From Pseudomonas frederiksbergensis (GTDB lineage Bacteria > Pseudomonadota > Gammaproteobacteria > Pseudomonadales > Pseudomonadaceae): 64,000 bases of DNA. The DNA lies in the NCBI RefSeq assembly GCF_035751725.1, contig NZ_CP142104.1, positions 310,001-374,000 of the forward strand, in the 5' to 3' direction. Below, piece after piece: positions 47,738-56,666 of the stretch; within the stretch, counting starts at the first letter, position 1; every line of letters starts with the position of its first letter. A program made the position numbers and the translations under genes. Below the pieces are notes generated by a model, which ran no database searches, was not told the origin of the DNA, and saw only the letters and a program-made list of their open reading frames with translations.

Positions 47738-47989
47738 GAGGTAATGCCCTCTGCTTTAGTGGGCTCGCTATTATTGTGCACTCGGCCGGGTCTGGCGGTG
47801 CGATGCTGGCTATCATCAAGCACCTTGCCACGCTTGTCGCGATTTTGTGGCGAAAAGCTCCAGCAGGCGATGACTGGAGCTTATGCGGGATTCTGGTTTT
47901 TTGCTGGGTCGGCGTGTCGGACGATTCAATTCACACGGCATATCGTCGCGGTTACCAGGCTGTATGAAGGTCAAGATTGTTCGTTTTTG

Positions 47990-48004
47990 AATTAAATATT
48001 AATT
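47990..48004 (+). promoter_or_regulatory. Palindrome upstream of the Xre-RES pair
   Basis: AATTAA-ATA-TTAATT, a perfect inverted repeat in an AT-rich stretch 61 bases before the antitoxin ATG. It is a likely autoregulatory operator of the Xre antitoxin. The rest of the 327-base gap 47738-48064 has no gene. Confidence 0.5.
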
Positions 48005-48064
48005 TCTATCCGTATCTGTACTATTCTTTAGGCGTCAATCCTTAGCAAAGGAGCCTGAAATCAC

Positions 48065-48475
48065 ATGGCGACTTCATCAATCACCCTCGGTGCACAGCAA
48101 CAATTGGACTCCCCGGATGCGGGTCGAGTCGCGTTGAAGTTCTTCTTCAATCTTATGGAACTGTGGGGCTGCAGTGTCGAGCAGCAGCGCACTTTGTTGG
48201 GCAAAGTAGGGAACACGACCTTTTACAAGTACAAGCAGTTGCCCGACAACGTACGGTTGCCGCGTGACACCCTCGAACGCATTTCATACCTCATGGGTAT
48301 TCATAAAGCGTTGAGCATCATTTTCAGCAACAACCGTGACCGTGCGTATCAATGGGTCAGCAGCCCCAATGCCGCCGCGCCTTTCAATGGCCAGTCGGCG
48401 CTTTCATACATGCTGGCCGGACGGGTGGTGGATATTGCCGATGTGCGGCGATACCTCGACGGAGTGCGCGGTTGA
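48065..48475 (+). CDS. Xre/MbcA/ParS-type antitoxin
   Basis: A 136-residue antitoxin. The N-terminal part (residues 20-90) is a helix-rich DNA-binding region (ALKFFFNLMELWGCSVEQQRTLLG). The C-terminal MbcA/ParS toxin-binding domain ends LSYMLAGRVVDIADVRRYLDGVRG. AAAGGAG lies upstream. The stop overlaps the toxin start as TGATG. It should block the RES toxin and repress the operon. Confidence 0.88.
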   Translation: MATSSITLGAQQQLDSPDAGRVALKFFFNLMELWGCSVEQQRTLLGKVGNTTFYKYKQLPDNVRLPRDTLERISYLMGIHKALSIIFSNNRDRAYQWVSSPNAAAPFNGQSALSYMLAGRVVDIADVRRYLDGVRG

Positions 48476-49152
48476 TGACGCCGCCCCTGGCGGACCCGCA
48501 ATGGAAACGGGCCTATCGGATCGTCAACAGCAGCTTCCCGCCGATCACGCTGTTTGAAGATGTCCTCGACCCAGAAGACCTGGCCACCGCCTATGCCCTG
48601 GAGGCGTTGACCAATGACCGGCTCATGGAAGAAGCGGGCGTGCTGACCAGGGTTCGTCCGGAAGATCGCGTCTCCGGTCCTGGTTCGTCGCCCGTGATGG
48701 CGGCTTTTACCCACATCGGCAAAAGCAGCCGTTTCAGCGATGGCACCTTCGGGGTCTATTACGCTGCCAGCAGCCAGGAAGCAGCCATTGCCGAGACGTG
48801 CTACCACCAGGCTCGGTTCCTGGGTGCCACCAACGAACCGGATCTGGAATTGACCATGCGGACTTATATCAATCAGGTCGTCAAACCCTTGCACGACATC
48901 CGCCACGATTATCCGCACCTGCATAATCCAGACCCCACGGTCTATGGCCCGTCCCAGGTATTTGCCCGGGAACTGCGGGAAACCTTGTCCTGGGGGCTGC
49001 TGTATAACAGCGTCCGCCTGCCGGGCCACGAATGCGTCGCCGCGTTCCGGCCGCCGGCGGTGTCGATTCCGGTGCAGGGCAAGCACATCCGTTATGTCTG
49101 GAGCGCCCAGAAGCGGGAGATTTCGTTCGTGTTCGAGGTGAGCCAGGTTTGA
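48475..49152 (+). CDS. RES-domain NAD-degrading toxin
   Basis: A 225-residue RES-domain toxin. RES toxins deplete NAD+ by phosphorolysis or hydrolysis. The core is visible: FGVYYAASSQEAAIAETCYHQARF in the middle and RVYR-like YRIVNSSFPP near the start. The C-terminus carries the KHIRYVWSAQKREISFVF strand. It is cotranslated with the antitoxin. Known partners of this type include MbcT of Mycobacterium and Res of Photorhabdus and Pseudomonas. Confidence 0.88.
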   Translation: MTPPLADPQWKRAYRIVNSSFPPITLFEDVLDPEDLATAYALEALTNDRLMEEAGVLTRVRPEDRVSGPGSSPVMAAFTHIGKSSRFSDGTFGVYYAASSQEAAIAETCYHQARFLGATNEPDLELTMRTYINQVVKPLHDIRHDYPHLHNPDPTVYGPSQVFARELRETLSWGLLYNSVRLPGHECVAAFRPPAVSIPVQGKHIRYVWSAQKREISFVFEVSQV

Positions 49153-49188
49153 GCGAATCCGCAACACACCTTACACGGCGAATACCCC

Positions 49189-49221
49189 GTGGCGAGGGAG
49201 CTTGCTCCCGCTGGGCTGCGT
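49189..49221 (+). repeat. REP element, left copy flanking the AAA gene
   Basis: GTGGCGAGGGAGCTTGCTCCCGCTGG, followed by GCTGCGTAG. Matches, in opposite orientation, the copy at 50517, and in the same orientation the copy at 52293. Confidence 0.8.
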
Positions 49222-49239
49222 AGCAGTCCCCGTTTTGTG

Positions 49240-50397
49240 TCAACTTGCCGCGATCAACGCTTGTTCTTCCAGCCATATTTCTTGAACGAACGGATCTGTA
49301 ATCGCGTAAATCCCGTGTCCGCGACGCATGATGATATTTTCGGCCACCAAGGCAATTACCACCGGTTGAATTTCTTCAATACGAACATCCCGACCCACGG
49401 CTTTTGAATATTCTCCTGCTGCGTCAGCGGAAAAAATGCCACGAGCATCCCCCGCCGCTGAGGCGATTTTATTGAAGATGGCTTGAGCCAGACTGCCCAA
49501 TTGCTCAACCTTCTCAAGCTCTATATTGGCCGCAGCAGAACGCAGCGTACTGGCGATGACGGGCAAGAACAGGTCGGGTTTACCCTCTTGTTGCAATACT
49601 TGCCTAAGGGCCTTGAGCATTTCTTCCGGGCGGTTGCCAAGAGTGTCGAAAGCTTCCGTTGCGACTTTTAGTGAAGGCAATTTGTGCTGACTTACAGTCA
49701 TTGCCAGGCGGTTCAACAGATACTCGACATAATCGCCCTTCAAGACGGGATATGCCGTGGAGGTAGCGCCGGAAAAAGCCTGGTTTCGCTTTGCTGTGAG
49801 TTCGCTGACCTGTGCGCGGTGAGAGCCTGTGCCGATGAACAGAAAGTAGCCAGGGGTATTGGGACGAGGATTGATGGCGTCACGCGCGGCTTTCAGCGCG
49901 AGCAACATCTGGTTGCCGTCTTCAGAGGCGATGGCATGTTGTACCTCATCGACGATAAGCACCAAGTCTGTCTTGGCCTGATCGACAACTTCTGCGAACG
50001 CTTGCGCGAGCGTCGTGCCCCCAACATTACCGACGCCTTCAAGTTTGAACCCGAACTTCAATCCTGCCGCACCGATATCGACGCCGCCGACCCGCTTGAG
50101 CTTCTCAAGCAGGCCAGAGGCAGGCGTCTGTAATTCTTGCAGCACCTTGCGAATGGCGTCGTGCAATAAGGTGGCAGGATTGGCGAGGGTATCGCTCCAG
50201 AGGTCCACATAAATGACCAGCGCACCTTCTTTTTCAAGGGCTGGGATCAGGTCACTTCGCAAAAAAGTCGTTTTGCCGGTTCTGCGTAGCCCGGACAGAA
50301 ACAGACCTGAACGCAAACCTTCGTCAAGTACGCCTGGATTGAGAAGCTGGTTGGCCATGCTTTCAGCCAGTTCAGGACGCTGGAAAATACTGCTCAT
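49240..50397 (-). CDS. P-loop AAA ATPase of unknown function
   Basis: A 385-residue ATPase. Walker A is SGLRRTGKTTF (residues 36-45) and Walker B is LVLIVDEVQHA (about 143-153). Sensor-like FLFIGTGSHRAQV follows. The C-terminal third looks like a winged-helix domain (NIIMRRGHGIYAITDPFVQEIWLEEQ), as in AAA_16/STAND-type ATPases. No nuclease or membrane domain is seen. It lies between two inverted REP copies and next to a Xre-RES toxin-antitoxin pair, so a defence or mobile-element role is possible but unproven. Confidence 0.8.
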   Translation of the reverse strand: MSSIFQRPELAESMANQLLNPGVLDEGLRSGLFLSGLRRTGKTTFLRSDLIPALEKEGALVIYVDLWSDTLANPATLLHDAIRKVLQELQTPASGLLEKLKRVGGVDIGAAGLKFGFKLEGVGNVGGTTLAQAFAEVVDQAKTDLVLIVDEVQHAIASEDGNQMLLALKAARDAINPRPNTPGYFLFIGTGSHRAQVSELTAKRNQAFSGATSTAYPVLKGDYVEYLLNRLAMTVSQHKLPSLKVATEAFDTLGNRPEEMLKALRQVLQQEGKPDLFLPVIASTLRSAAANIELEKVEQLGSLAQAIFNKIASAAGDARGIFSADAAGEYSKAVGRDVRIEEIQPVVIALVAENIIMRRGHGIYAITDPFVQEIWLEEQALIAAS

Positions 50398-50516
50398 GCA
50401 ATTATCCTGTTTTATGGATTAGCCATAATTATTGCTGAGCCATAATTTAGCATAAGATCTTGCGGAGGCTGGAAGCGAAACATTAGATTGCCCATCAAGC
50501 AACTGAAGGGCTGCTG

Positions 50517-50546
50517 CAGCCCAGCGGGAGCAAGCTCCCTCGCCAC
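50517..50546 (-). repeat. REP element, right copy flanking the AAA gene
   Basis: Reverse complement of the copy at 49189 (CCAGCGGGAGCAAGCTCCC, then TCGCCAC), 120 bases upstream of the AAA ATPase start. Confidence 0.8.
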
Positions 50547-50567
50547 GAAGTGATCAGCCCTGATTGA

Positions 50568-52175
50568 TCAAATCTTGAACTGCTGCACCGAAGCCTGCAT
50601 CGATCCCGCCGCGTCGTTCAACTGATCCGCTGTATGCGTCAAATCGTGAATCGAGCGGGTATTTTCCCGCGATTGCTCGGCAATCGACTCCACCCGCTGG
50701 GCCATCTCATCGCTGGCTTTTGATTGCTCGGCAATGGTCTGGGAAATTTCCTCGACCACTTCCGCAGCATGACGCGCCCCCGTACGAATCTCGCTGATGG
50801 ACACCCCTGCCTGCTGAGCCAGGTTCACGCCTTCATCCACTCGGCTGACACAGGCCTGCATGTTCGCCACCGCATCCCGGGCGCTGGACTGGATGCGCTC
50901 GATCATCGCAGTGATTTCCTGGGTGGATTGCGTGGTCCGCGCCGCCAGGTTGCGTACCTCATCGGCCACCACCGCAAAGCCGCGGCCTGCCTCACCGGCG
51001 CGAGCGGCTTCGATGGCAGCGTTGAGCGCCAGCAAATTGGTTTGTTCGGCGATGCTCTTGATCACCTGGATGATGGAATGAATATCCTCGGACGATGCAT
51101 CCAGCGCAGTGATTTTGCTGGAGGACTGAGCGACCACCTCGGCGATCCGATTCATGCCTTCCACCACACCAAGGATTACCTGCCCTCCACTGCTCGCCAG
51201 ATGCTCTGATTGCGCCGAAATCGTCCGCGCGCTGTCGGCGTGCTGATGAATCTGGCTGATGTTTGCCATCATCTGCTCCATGCTCGCCGCCATGCTGGTC
51301 GCGCTTTGGGCCTGCTGGTCGGCGCTGGACACAATCTGGCGAGCCGTATCGCCCAGGTTTCGCGACGTGCCGTGCAACTCATCGCTCTGGCTGCGGATCG
51401 TGGCGATCATCTGCCGCAGGTTGGCCTGCATCTGCTCGATCACCGCCTGCAACTGCCCCAGTTCATCATCCCCATGAGCACCCATCGAGCGCTGCAGATC
51501 ACCTTGGGAAATGGCCTGGGTGTTGAGGATGATTTTATTCAGCGGCGTGAGCACAGCCTTGAGCAAACTCCACGACAGCAACGCCAACGCCACGCATGTG
51601 GCCAACAAGGTGATGATCAGCCAGCGCTCGGAGGTATGGATGCTGTGATCTTGAAACTCGCGAGAAGATCGCGCCTGGTTCTCGATCAATTCACTGACCG
51701 CCTCGTTGCGCTCCTCCAGGGCTGAAAATGCCTTATCGAATTCAGTGCGCAACGCCCGGCCATCCTGGGCGCCGCTCAACGCCTTGGCGATGACCTGTTT
51801 TGCCGAGGCGATATAGGCCTCGGCCTGAGGCTTGAGCTCGGCGATGGTCTGGGAAATCGTCCCAGGCAAGCGGGCCTCGGCGTTCTCGGCGATGACCTTG
51901 CGCATCCGTTGCGAATGCTCGTCGAACGCCTCGGTCACTTCCTTCGCGCCTTCGGCATCACCTGGCGCCACCAGCAAGGCAGCCAACACATCGCCACGAA
52001 TGGCGTCGTGCATCATGTCTGCCTCCATGTGCTTGCGCATGGCCGAAATGCTGGTCTCATTCTGCGCCAAGGCCTCGGTCATGGCGTGATAACCCCAAAG
52101 CCCAATCCCGCCCAGCAACAGCGCAAAAAACAGGCTGACCAACCCCGAACCTACAACCTTGGTGCGGATTTTCAT
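50568..52175 (-). CDS. Methyl-accepting chemotaxis protein
   Basis: A 535-residue inner-membrane chemoreceptor. Transmembrane helix 1 is at about residues 9-33, helix 2 at about 188-208, between them a four-helix-bundle ligand domain (4HB type). A HAMP domain ([20 protein letters not shown]) and a signalling domain follow. The highly conserved hairpin tip reads [38 protein letters not shown]. There is no C-terminal CheR-binding pentapeptide. I chose the ATG at 52175 with AGGAG upstream; an open frame upstream lacks support. Ligand unknown. Confidence 0.93.
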   Translation of the reverse strand: MKIRTKVVGSGLVSLFFALLLGGIGLWGYHAMTEALAQNETSISAMRKHMEADMMHDAIRGDVLAALLVAPGDAEGAKEVTEAFDEHSQRMRKVIAENAEARLPGTISQTIAELKPQAEAYIASAKQVIAKALSGAQDGRALRTEFDKAFSALEERNEAVSELIENQARSSREFQDHSIHTSERWLIITLLATCVALALLSWSLLKAVLTPLNKIILNTQAISQGDLQRSMGAHGDDELGQLQAVIEQMQANLRQMIATIRSQSDELHGTSRNLGDTARQIVSSADQQAQSATSMAASMEQMMANISQIHQHADSARTISAQSEHLASSGGQVILGVVEGMNRIAEVVAQSSSKITALDASSEDIHSIIQVIKSIAEQTNLLALNAAIEAARAGEAGRGFAVVADEVRNLAARTTQSTQEITAMIERIQSSARDAVANMQACVSRVDEGVNLAQQAGVSISEIRTGARHAAEVVEEISQTIAEQSKASDEMAQRVESIAEQSRENTRSIHDLTHTADQLNDAAGSMQASVQQFKI

Positions 52176-52292
52176 CGCTTGCTGCTCCTGGAGCGGGGAT
52201 GTTTGGGGAAGTGTAGTTGAGTGCCAGCGGGGGCTTCGAACAGGCAAAGCCCTTATTCCAGGCTATCGGCGGAAGGAATGATTAGATGAACC

Positions 52293-52330
52293 CGTGGCAA
52301 GGGAGCTTGCTCCCGCTGGACTGCGTAGCT
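52293..52330 (+). repeat. REP element
   Basis: CCGTGGCAAGGGAGCTTGCT, CCCGCTGGACTGCGTAG: same family and orientation as the copy at 49189. Confidence 0.75.
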
Positions 52331-52392
52331 CTCTTTTTATCTGCCCAGGCCAATGCTGCCCCGCTCAGCGAGCAGCATCGAGCCCGCTGTCC

Positions 52393-52671
52393 TTAAGCCG
52401 GATTACTCCCCGGCGCCTCCAGCACCTTCATCACGTCATCGATGACGGCTTTGCTCATGTCCTGCAAATAATACGAAGCCCAGGCATACCGATCCGTGCC
52501 GCGAATCATCGCCGCTTCTTCGGCCAAGACCTTGGCAACGTGTAGCAGGTCGGAAGCATGGGACAGAGCTTCGCCGATGGGGATGCCGCTGTTGACGCGG
52601 AATAGGGGGCGATCGGAGTGGTAGGAGAAGGGGGTTAGGCCTGGGGTTTTGAGGTCTTTGGGGTGGGTCAT
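52393..52671 (-). CDS. DUF3077-family protein
   Basis: A 92-residue protein. The sequence (FRVNSGIPIGEALSHASDLLHVAKVLAEEAAMIRGTDRYAWASYYLQDMSKAVIDDV) matches the DUF3077 family, common in Pseudomonas and of unknown function. It is predicted to be all helix. I chose the ATG at 52671 with GGAGG upstream; the longer frame adds unlike sequence. No partner gene is evident. Confidence 0.78.
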   Translation of the reverse strand: MTHPKDLKTPGLTPFSYHSDRPLFRVNSGIPIGEALSHASDLLHVAKVLAEEAAMIRGTDRYAWASYYLQDMSKAVIDDVMKVLEAPGSNPA

Positions 52672-53273
52672 TGCGCACCTCCGTTCGCCAATTGGCGGCG
52701 GGTGGCTGGCAAAATGATAAAGCGAGACTGCAGCAGATCCATGGCGTGCATCGATGAACTCCCATATCAATTGCGAGCTGCCACGTTCGTTCTCAGGCGA
52801 ATGGGTGGCAGCTGTGCGCAGGCTGAGAAACCGGAGATACAGGAACCCGGCAGACCCGAAGGTCTCCCACGCACAGCCGCCATTGCACGGAATGCGGAAA
52901 TAAAAAAACGCCGCAAAACGTGGTTCCGGCGCTGTAGCGCCTGCATCTTACCCGGGTTCTCAGGCCCGGTCGCTGAATTGGCAGCGACGGTTGGAGAGCA
53001 GCGGGCGATTGGGTAGGGTGCAATCGTGGCCTGATGCTGGCGAGGGATGGATTCGTATTGTATGCGCGGATCCGCCAAAAACATCCCATAGTTTTAGCGC
53101 ATAAAAAAACCGCACGATTTGAGCATGCTGACCGGGTCAACCTAGGCTTGGCGGGTATTTGGCAGCCTTCTTGGTTGCTAGAAGAGGTCGCCAACGTCCC
53201 GATAAAAGTATTTGTAACCCTGGATTGGAGGTGAATGATTTCTGGGGCTTGCCGGCCTCAAGCTTTTCCTTCA
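52672..53273. other. Gap without a supported gene
   Basis: I see no gene here. Some GC-rich sequence resembles decayed coding sequence. It probably marks the transition from the core chromosome to the tRNA-Thr island. Confidence 0.4.
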
Positions 53274-53297
53274 CTGTAAAGACTAATGTCATTACAG
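53274..53297 (+). promoter_or_regulatory. Palindromic operator of the relB unit
   Basis: CTGTAA and TTACAG outer arms with inner GAC / GTC arms form a 24-base interrupted palindrome ending 13 bases before the relB ATG. This is the expected position for autoregulation by a RelB-type antitoxin. Confidence 0.6.
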
Positions 53298-53310
53298 CGA
53301 GGGCTATCTC

Positions 53311-53550
53311 ATGGCTTCCATCAACGTTCGTATCGACGACGACCTCAAGGCGCGTGCATACCGTGAGCTGGAAAAGCTCGGCGTCACCCCTTCTGAGCTG
53401 ATGCGCCAAGCTCTGCAGTACGTAGCGGAGCGCGGCCAGTTGCCGTTCAAGCCCGTCCTGATGACCGAGGACGATGAAGCCTTGATCGCAACGGTGCGCG
53501 AGCGACTCGCAGCCCCGCAGCGGGTTAAGGTTTCGCTAGATGACCTATAA
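53311..53550 (+). CDS. RelB/DinJ-family antitoxin
   Basis: A 79-residue ribbon-helix-helix antitoxin: MASINVRIDDDLKARAYRELEKLGVTPSELMRQALQYVAERGQLPFKPV. The first strand (SINVRIDD) binds DNA, and the C-terminal tail should hold the toxin. GAGGG precedes the ATG. Its toxin gene, overlapping by 11 bases, is broken, so the antitoxin is probably an orphan. Confidence 0.88.
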   Translation: MASINVRIDDDLKARAYRELEKLGVTPSELMRQALQYVAERGQLPFKPVLMTEDDEALIATVRERLAAPQRVKVSLDDL

Positions 53551-53829
53551 CCTCGAATTCGATGCACGGGCGCTAAAGGAATGGTAAAAGCTAGGGAATA
53601 CTGTTCATGAGCAGCTCAAAAAGAAGCTCACGACGACCTGGCCAATCCGCGCATCGAAGCAAACCGACTGTATACCTTGTCTGATTGCTACAAGATCAAG
53701 CTGCGGAGCAGCGGTTATAGGTTGGTTTATCAGGTGATTGATCAGGATATCGTGGTGTTTGTCGTGGCTGTCGACAAGCGTGAGCGGGATCAAGTTTATC
53801 GGAAAGCGGCTGAGCGATTAGGTGGTTGA
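53540..53829 (+). pseudogene. Broken RelE-type toxin gene
   Basis: The frame starts MTYNLEFDARALKEW and meets a TAA (about 53585) where homologues usually have a charged residue. After this, the reading continues as KLGNTVHEQLKKKL, then shifts frame near 53628. It goes on as DLANPRIEANRL..SDCYKIKLRSSGYRLVYQVIDQDIVV to a stop at 53827. The two halves match RelE/ParE-type mRNA interferases. One nonsense and one frameshift change make it non-functional. Confidence 0.85.
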
Positions 53830-53972
53830 GTTCGACGGTCGTGGTGACCATCGAAAAGGTTACCAGTTGCCCTGGCCGAAAGAATGTCGGTGGGGTTGAT
53901 GGGCTCATCGCGATCAAGCTCGCTCCCTCAGGTTTTTCAGGGGGGTGGAGGAAAAGTGAACACCCAGAAACA

Positions 53973-54009
53973 ACAAAGCCCTCGCATTTCTGCGAGGGCT
54001 TTGTTTTGT
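53973..54009 (+). terminator. Strong rho-independent terminator
   Basis: Perfect ACAAAGCCCTCGCA / TGCGAGGGCTTTGT arms of 14 bases with a TTTC loop, followed by TTTG. It lies 140 bases after the relE remnant and isolates the array from it. Confidence 0.85.
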
Positions 54010-54078
54010 GGCACCAGACGAACGGTAGGTTTCTGCGAGACTAGGTTTTCCGGGCGTCTGGAGTTCGCTGGAAAATTC

Positions 54079-54144
54079 GGCGTACCCCAACTAGTAACTA
54101 TAAATAAATCAGCTAGTTATGGCGTTCGGTGGAATCGAACTCGG
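54079..54144. other. tRNA T-arm-like fragment, possible island end
   Basis: GGAATCGAACTCGGGAT at about 54131 resembles the antisense of a tRNA T-arm; the matching stretch of tRNA-Thr at 63185 is GGAGTCGAACCCGGGAC. The acceptor stem and T-stem do not pair, so it is not a tRNA gene. It may be a decayed attachment site. AACTAG / CTAGTT arms lie just to its left. Confidence 0.25.
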
Positions 54145-54442
54145 GATTTTTTAGATGTCAGCACGTTGTCGGTCTGCAAGTAATTCAGAGCCGCATACGG
54201 AATGGTAAACCTCCCGAATTCGAACGTTGATGATCATCCCCTCCGTCGAGAATAGGTAGGAATCCGCCAAAAGCTGCCGTGGCGACAGGCAGCAGACGGC
54301 CAAGAGCAGTCGCTCGACCTCTGCGGATCTATTCCTGCCGCAAGGCGCGACCCACTGTATAGACACGCTCCATGAGGATCCAGTAGTGTCGCAGGCGAAG
54401 TTTCTCCCGCGCTGAATTCGAGCAAGCGAGGCTATCCGTCCA

Positions 54443-54553
54443 TGGTGTATAACCCGCTTATACGCTCATCGGCACGCTGAAGGCCTAAGCCTAGATACGG
54501 ATAGACAAAGGAACAGGGAATGCTATACACCACGCTCGCCCAGAAAGTTATGC
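54443..54553 (+). other. Possible degenerate attC or attI before cassette 1
   Basis: GTGTATAAC at 54444 and the cut-site heptamer GTTATGC at 54547 lie 100 bases apart, with GGTGTATA / TATACACC arms inside. The position fits an attachment site just before the first cassette, whose own end starts at TTATGCACC. Confidence 0.35.
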
Positions 54554-54602
54554 ACCAGTTGGTGTCTATTTATAGTTCGCAGCTAAGAGAATTTTCCGCG
54601 CC

Positions 54603-55343
54603 ATGAAAACAAAGTCATATATAAGATTTTCTAGTCGCGCAGCTCATCTTGATGTCGATATTGAGTTGGCAGATGTACTGAAAATCTCAATCCAAGCGGG
54701 CATGCTAAGTGCAGCAGGCAATCAACGCATATTCGACAAAGTAAACCCTCAACAGCATCCAAGACTTGCCTCAAGGGCCAAGACTTCAGAAAGCAGAAAA
54801 CTCGCTGCCAATCACCTAAAAGCGACGTTGTGCGAAGCATTCATCAAGAACATTTACGAGGATGCAACACAATATATTCTCGAAATTTTAACTGCAGCAG
54901 CTAAGAAAGGGTTAGATCCAAATCGTTTAATTGGCGAACACAAAGTTTCCTTTGAAGCCAATGACGTCTTAAGAGCGGGAACCTGGGATAAAGTAGTCTC
55001 AATGGTTGCACAATCCGTTTTCAGAAAACTAGAAAACGAAAAAAGCACAAAAAATCTTTTGGAGAAAATCAACTCCAAATTAAATCTAGGCGTTTCTCAA
55101 GCAAAAATTGATGCTGCACTACCCTATTTAGAAATACGGCATTTACTTGTACATGCCGATGGAAAGGCAGATCAAAAATTTTGTGAATCATTTCCTGCTT
55201 TAAAGGCAACTCCAGGGAAAAAATTAAAACTTGATTACGCGCTGCTCCAGCAGGCAAGAATTTCAATATGCGAGCTAGTTAATGAATACGATCAAAAAAT
55301 TGTCGCAGGCAATGTTGTTCTGCCAAATGAGCTTCAGCGATAG
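54603..55343 (+). CDS. Cassette 1: HEPN-like protein of unknown function
   Basis: A 246-residue soluble, helix-rich protein. Near residues 176-190 it has EIRHLLVHADGKAD, an RX4H motif of the HEPN superfamily, whose members are RNases or toxins in defence systems. The rest is not recognised. The DNA is clearly AT-richer than the core chromosome. It fills the first cassette of the array. No strong ribosome-binding site is visible; expression may rely on an upstream promoter. Confidence 0.65.
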   Translation: MKTKSYIRFSSRAAHLDVDIELADVLKISIQAGMLSAAGNQRIFDKVNPQQHPRLASRAKTSESRKLAANHLKATLCEAFIKNIYEDATQYILEILTAAAKKGLDPNRLIGEHKVSFEANDVLRAGTWDKVVSMVAQSVFRKLENEKSTKNLLEKINSKLNLGVSQAKIDAALPYLEIRHLLVHADGKADQKFCESFPALKATPGKKLKLDYALLQQARISICELVNEYDQKIVAGNVVLPNELQR

Positions 55344-55349
55344 CGCTGC

Positions 55350-55404
55350 TAGCAATGCGCTCACTGGTACGGGTTAAAGCCCGCCCCTTAACCAAACGTT
55401 ATGT
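55350..55404 (+). other. attC site 1
   Basis: Spans the end of cassette 1 to the cut point in GTTATGT (55398-55404). A GCGCTC..CGGG-TTAAA-GCCCG hairpin lies inside. The right part shares GGCCCGCCCCTTA-nCCAAACGTTA-like sequence with site 3. Confidence 0.6.
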
Positions 55405-55438
55405 ACCAGTTTAAAGTTTTGTAGAGCCAGGAGAAAAA

Positions 55439-55699
55439 ATGTCCTTTTACATGATTACCTACGGGCACACACGGATTGAAGAGCTTTATATCGGTAAAAC
55501 CGAAGATGCCGCAGTATCAAATGCCAGAGGCTTAATCGATCAGTGGCCAGAATATGCAGCACTGACAGATGAAGAAATTATAAAACTCGCCAAAAACGGC
55601 GATGCCGAATTTGATTTGGTTGAGATACATGCAGCTTGGCCTAACACCAACCACAGCCAAGAGCAGTTAATTGCGATATATGAGCAACAGCAAAGCTAG
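55439..55699 (+). CDS. Cassette 2: small protein of unknown function
   Basis: An 86-residue protein (starting MSFYMITYGHTRIEELYIGKTEDAA). CCAGGAG precedes the ATG. It is acidic and soluble, with no recognised family. It lies between attC sites 1 and 2, so it is a genuine cassette gene. Confidence 0.65.
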   Translation: MSFYMITYGHTRIEELYIGKTEDAAVSNARGLIDQWPEYAALTDEEIIKLAKNGDAEFDLVEIHAAWPNTNHSQEQLIAIYEQQQS

Positions 55700-55709
55700 G
55701 TGTATTGTT

Positions 55710-55786
55710 ACTTAACGAAGCGCTAAAATCGTTCGCTTCGCTCACTGAGACGGGCTTTAATCCGCCCTTTAGCTTAATCGTTAGGT
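55710..55786 (+). other. attC site 2
   Basis: Starts with the consensus heptamer ACTTAAC (RYYYAAC) and ends with GTTAGGT (GTTRRRY). Inside are complementary left and right parts, GAAGCGCT and AGCTTAATC, around GACGGGCTTTAATCCGCCC. Length 77 bases, within the attC range. Confidence 0.82.
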
Positions 55787-55798
55787 GCTTTTTGAAAT

Positions 55799-56593
55799 AT
55801 GAGTGGATTTCAAGAGCTAATAGAAAGATTTGATTTTATAACTGAGATTGCATATGACTTATCTCAGAAGTTTGACGGCATTCAAACAGAAGATAGAAAG
55901 CGAAAAGTATCGACGTACTACTTGGCAAAGATTGTGCCAGAATGCATGTCTTTGTTGAGGGTAATGCCCGGATCAAGGTACACCAGCGAAGGGGAGATAT
56001 TTGATTTTTCGTCGTTCTGCTCAATATCTAGGAGCTTGATTGAAGCGGCCAACCTGCATTGGTATTATTGCATAGAGAATACGGATACGGAAACGTCTGA
56101 CTTCCGTTTTTATCTGTATGATTTTCATGATCTAAAATCTACAATACAACTCTGTTGTTTTTTTGGTATCGAAGACAAAGAGCAATATTCTCTTCAAGAA
56201 AAATACAATAAGCTAAAGAACATAATTAAAGGCAACCAAATGTTTAAAAGCCTACTACCTGAAGTTCAGAGGCAAATTTTAAAAGGGCGGAAATGCTCGG
56301 ACGTTAACCAATCCGAAATCTCCATGCGCCGATGTCTTGATGTGAGCATGTTTAACTCTATCTATAAACTACTATCTACAAACGCTCACTCTACCCCTTC
56401 GGCAATAAATGCACTCGTCTACTCTAGGGTCTACAGTAAAGAACTTCATGAGAAACTTGCAGCATTAGTGCTTTCATATGTAGCGTCATTTGTTGCGGAC
56501 ATGGTGAGGACAATTGGCGAAACATGGTCTTTAGACTTCGCTAAACATGAATCAGCAGAAATAATTAGAGTCTATTCAAAAGACTTGAGTTAA
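55799..56593 (+). CDS. Cassette 3: DUF5677-like protein
   Basis: A 264-residue helical protein. The region YKLLSTNAHSTPSAI near residues 192-206 resembles the SxxxH motif of DUF5677 proteins, which are HEPN-like. No membrane segment is certain. The ATG lies only 19 bases after the cut point, so the R-prime heptamer AGGTG may help translation. It sits between attC sites 2 and 3. Confidence 0.6.
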   Translation: MSGFQELIERFDFITEIAYDLSQKFDGIQTEDRKRKVSTYYLAKIVPECMSLLRVMPGSRYTSEGEIFDFSSFCSISRSLIEAANLHWYYCIENTDTETSDFRFYLYDFHDLKSTIQLCCFFGIEDKEQYSLQEKYNKLKNIIKGNQMFKSLLPEVQRQILKGRKCSDVNQSEISMRRCLDVSMFNSIYKLLSTNAHSTPSAINALVYSRVYSKELHEKLAALVLSYVASFVADMVRTIGETWSLDFAKHESAEIIRVYSKDLS

Positions 56594-56596
56594 AGC

Positions 56597-56653
56597 ACCT
56601 GACAAGGTTCTCACTGGGAGGGCTAAAGCCCGCCCCTTATCCAAACGTTAGAA
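56597..56653 (+). other. attC site 3
   Basis: R-double-prime heptamer ACCTGAC (56597; one mismatch to RYYYAAC) and cut-site heptamer GTTAGAA (56647). GCACCTGAC is complementary to the cassette's own left end TTAGGTGC at 55781, as expected of an excised circular cassette. Internal GGGCTAAAGCCCGCCCC resembles site 1. Confidence 0.78.
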
Positions 56654-56666
56654 CTTAGGGGGAAAT

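Noticed and set aside
47776..47967. 63-codon frame upstream of xre
   Set aside because: No ribosome-binding site, no family likeness, in a promoter-type region.
54105..54144. tRNA gene
   Set aside because: Only the T-loop-like stretch fits; T-stem and acceptor do not pair.
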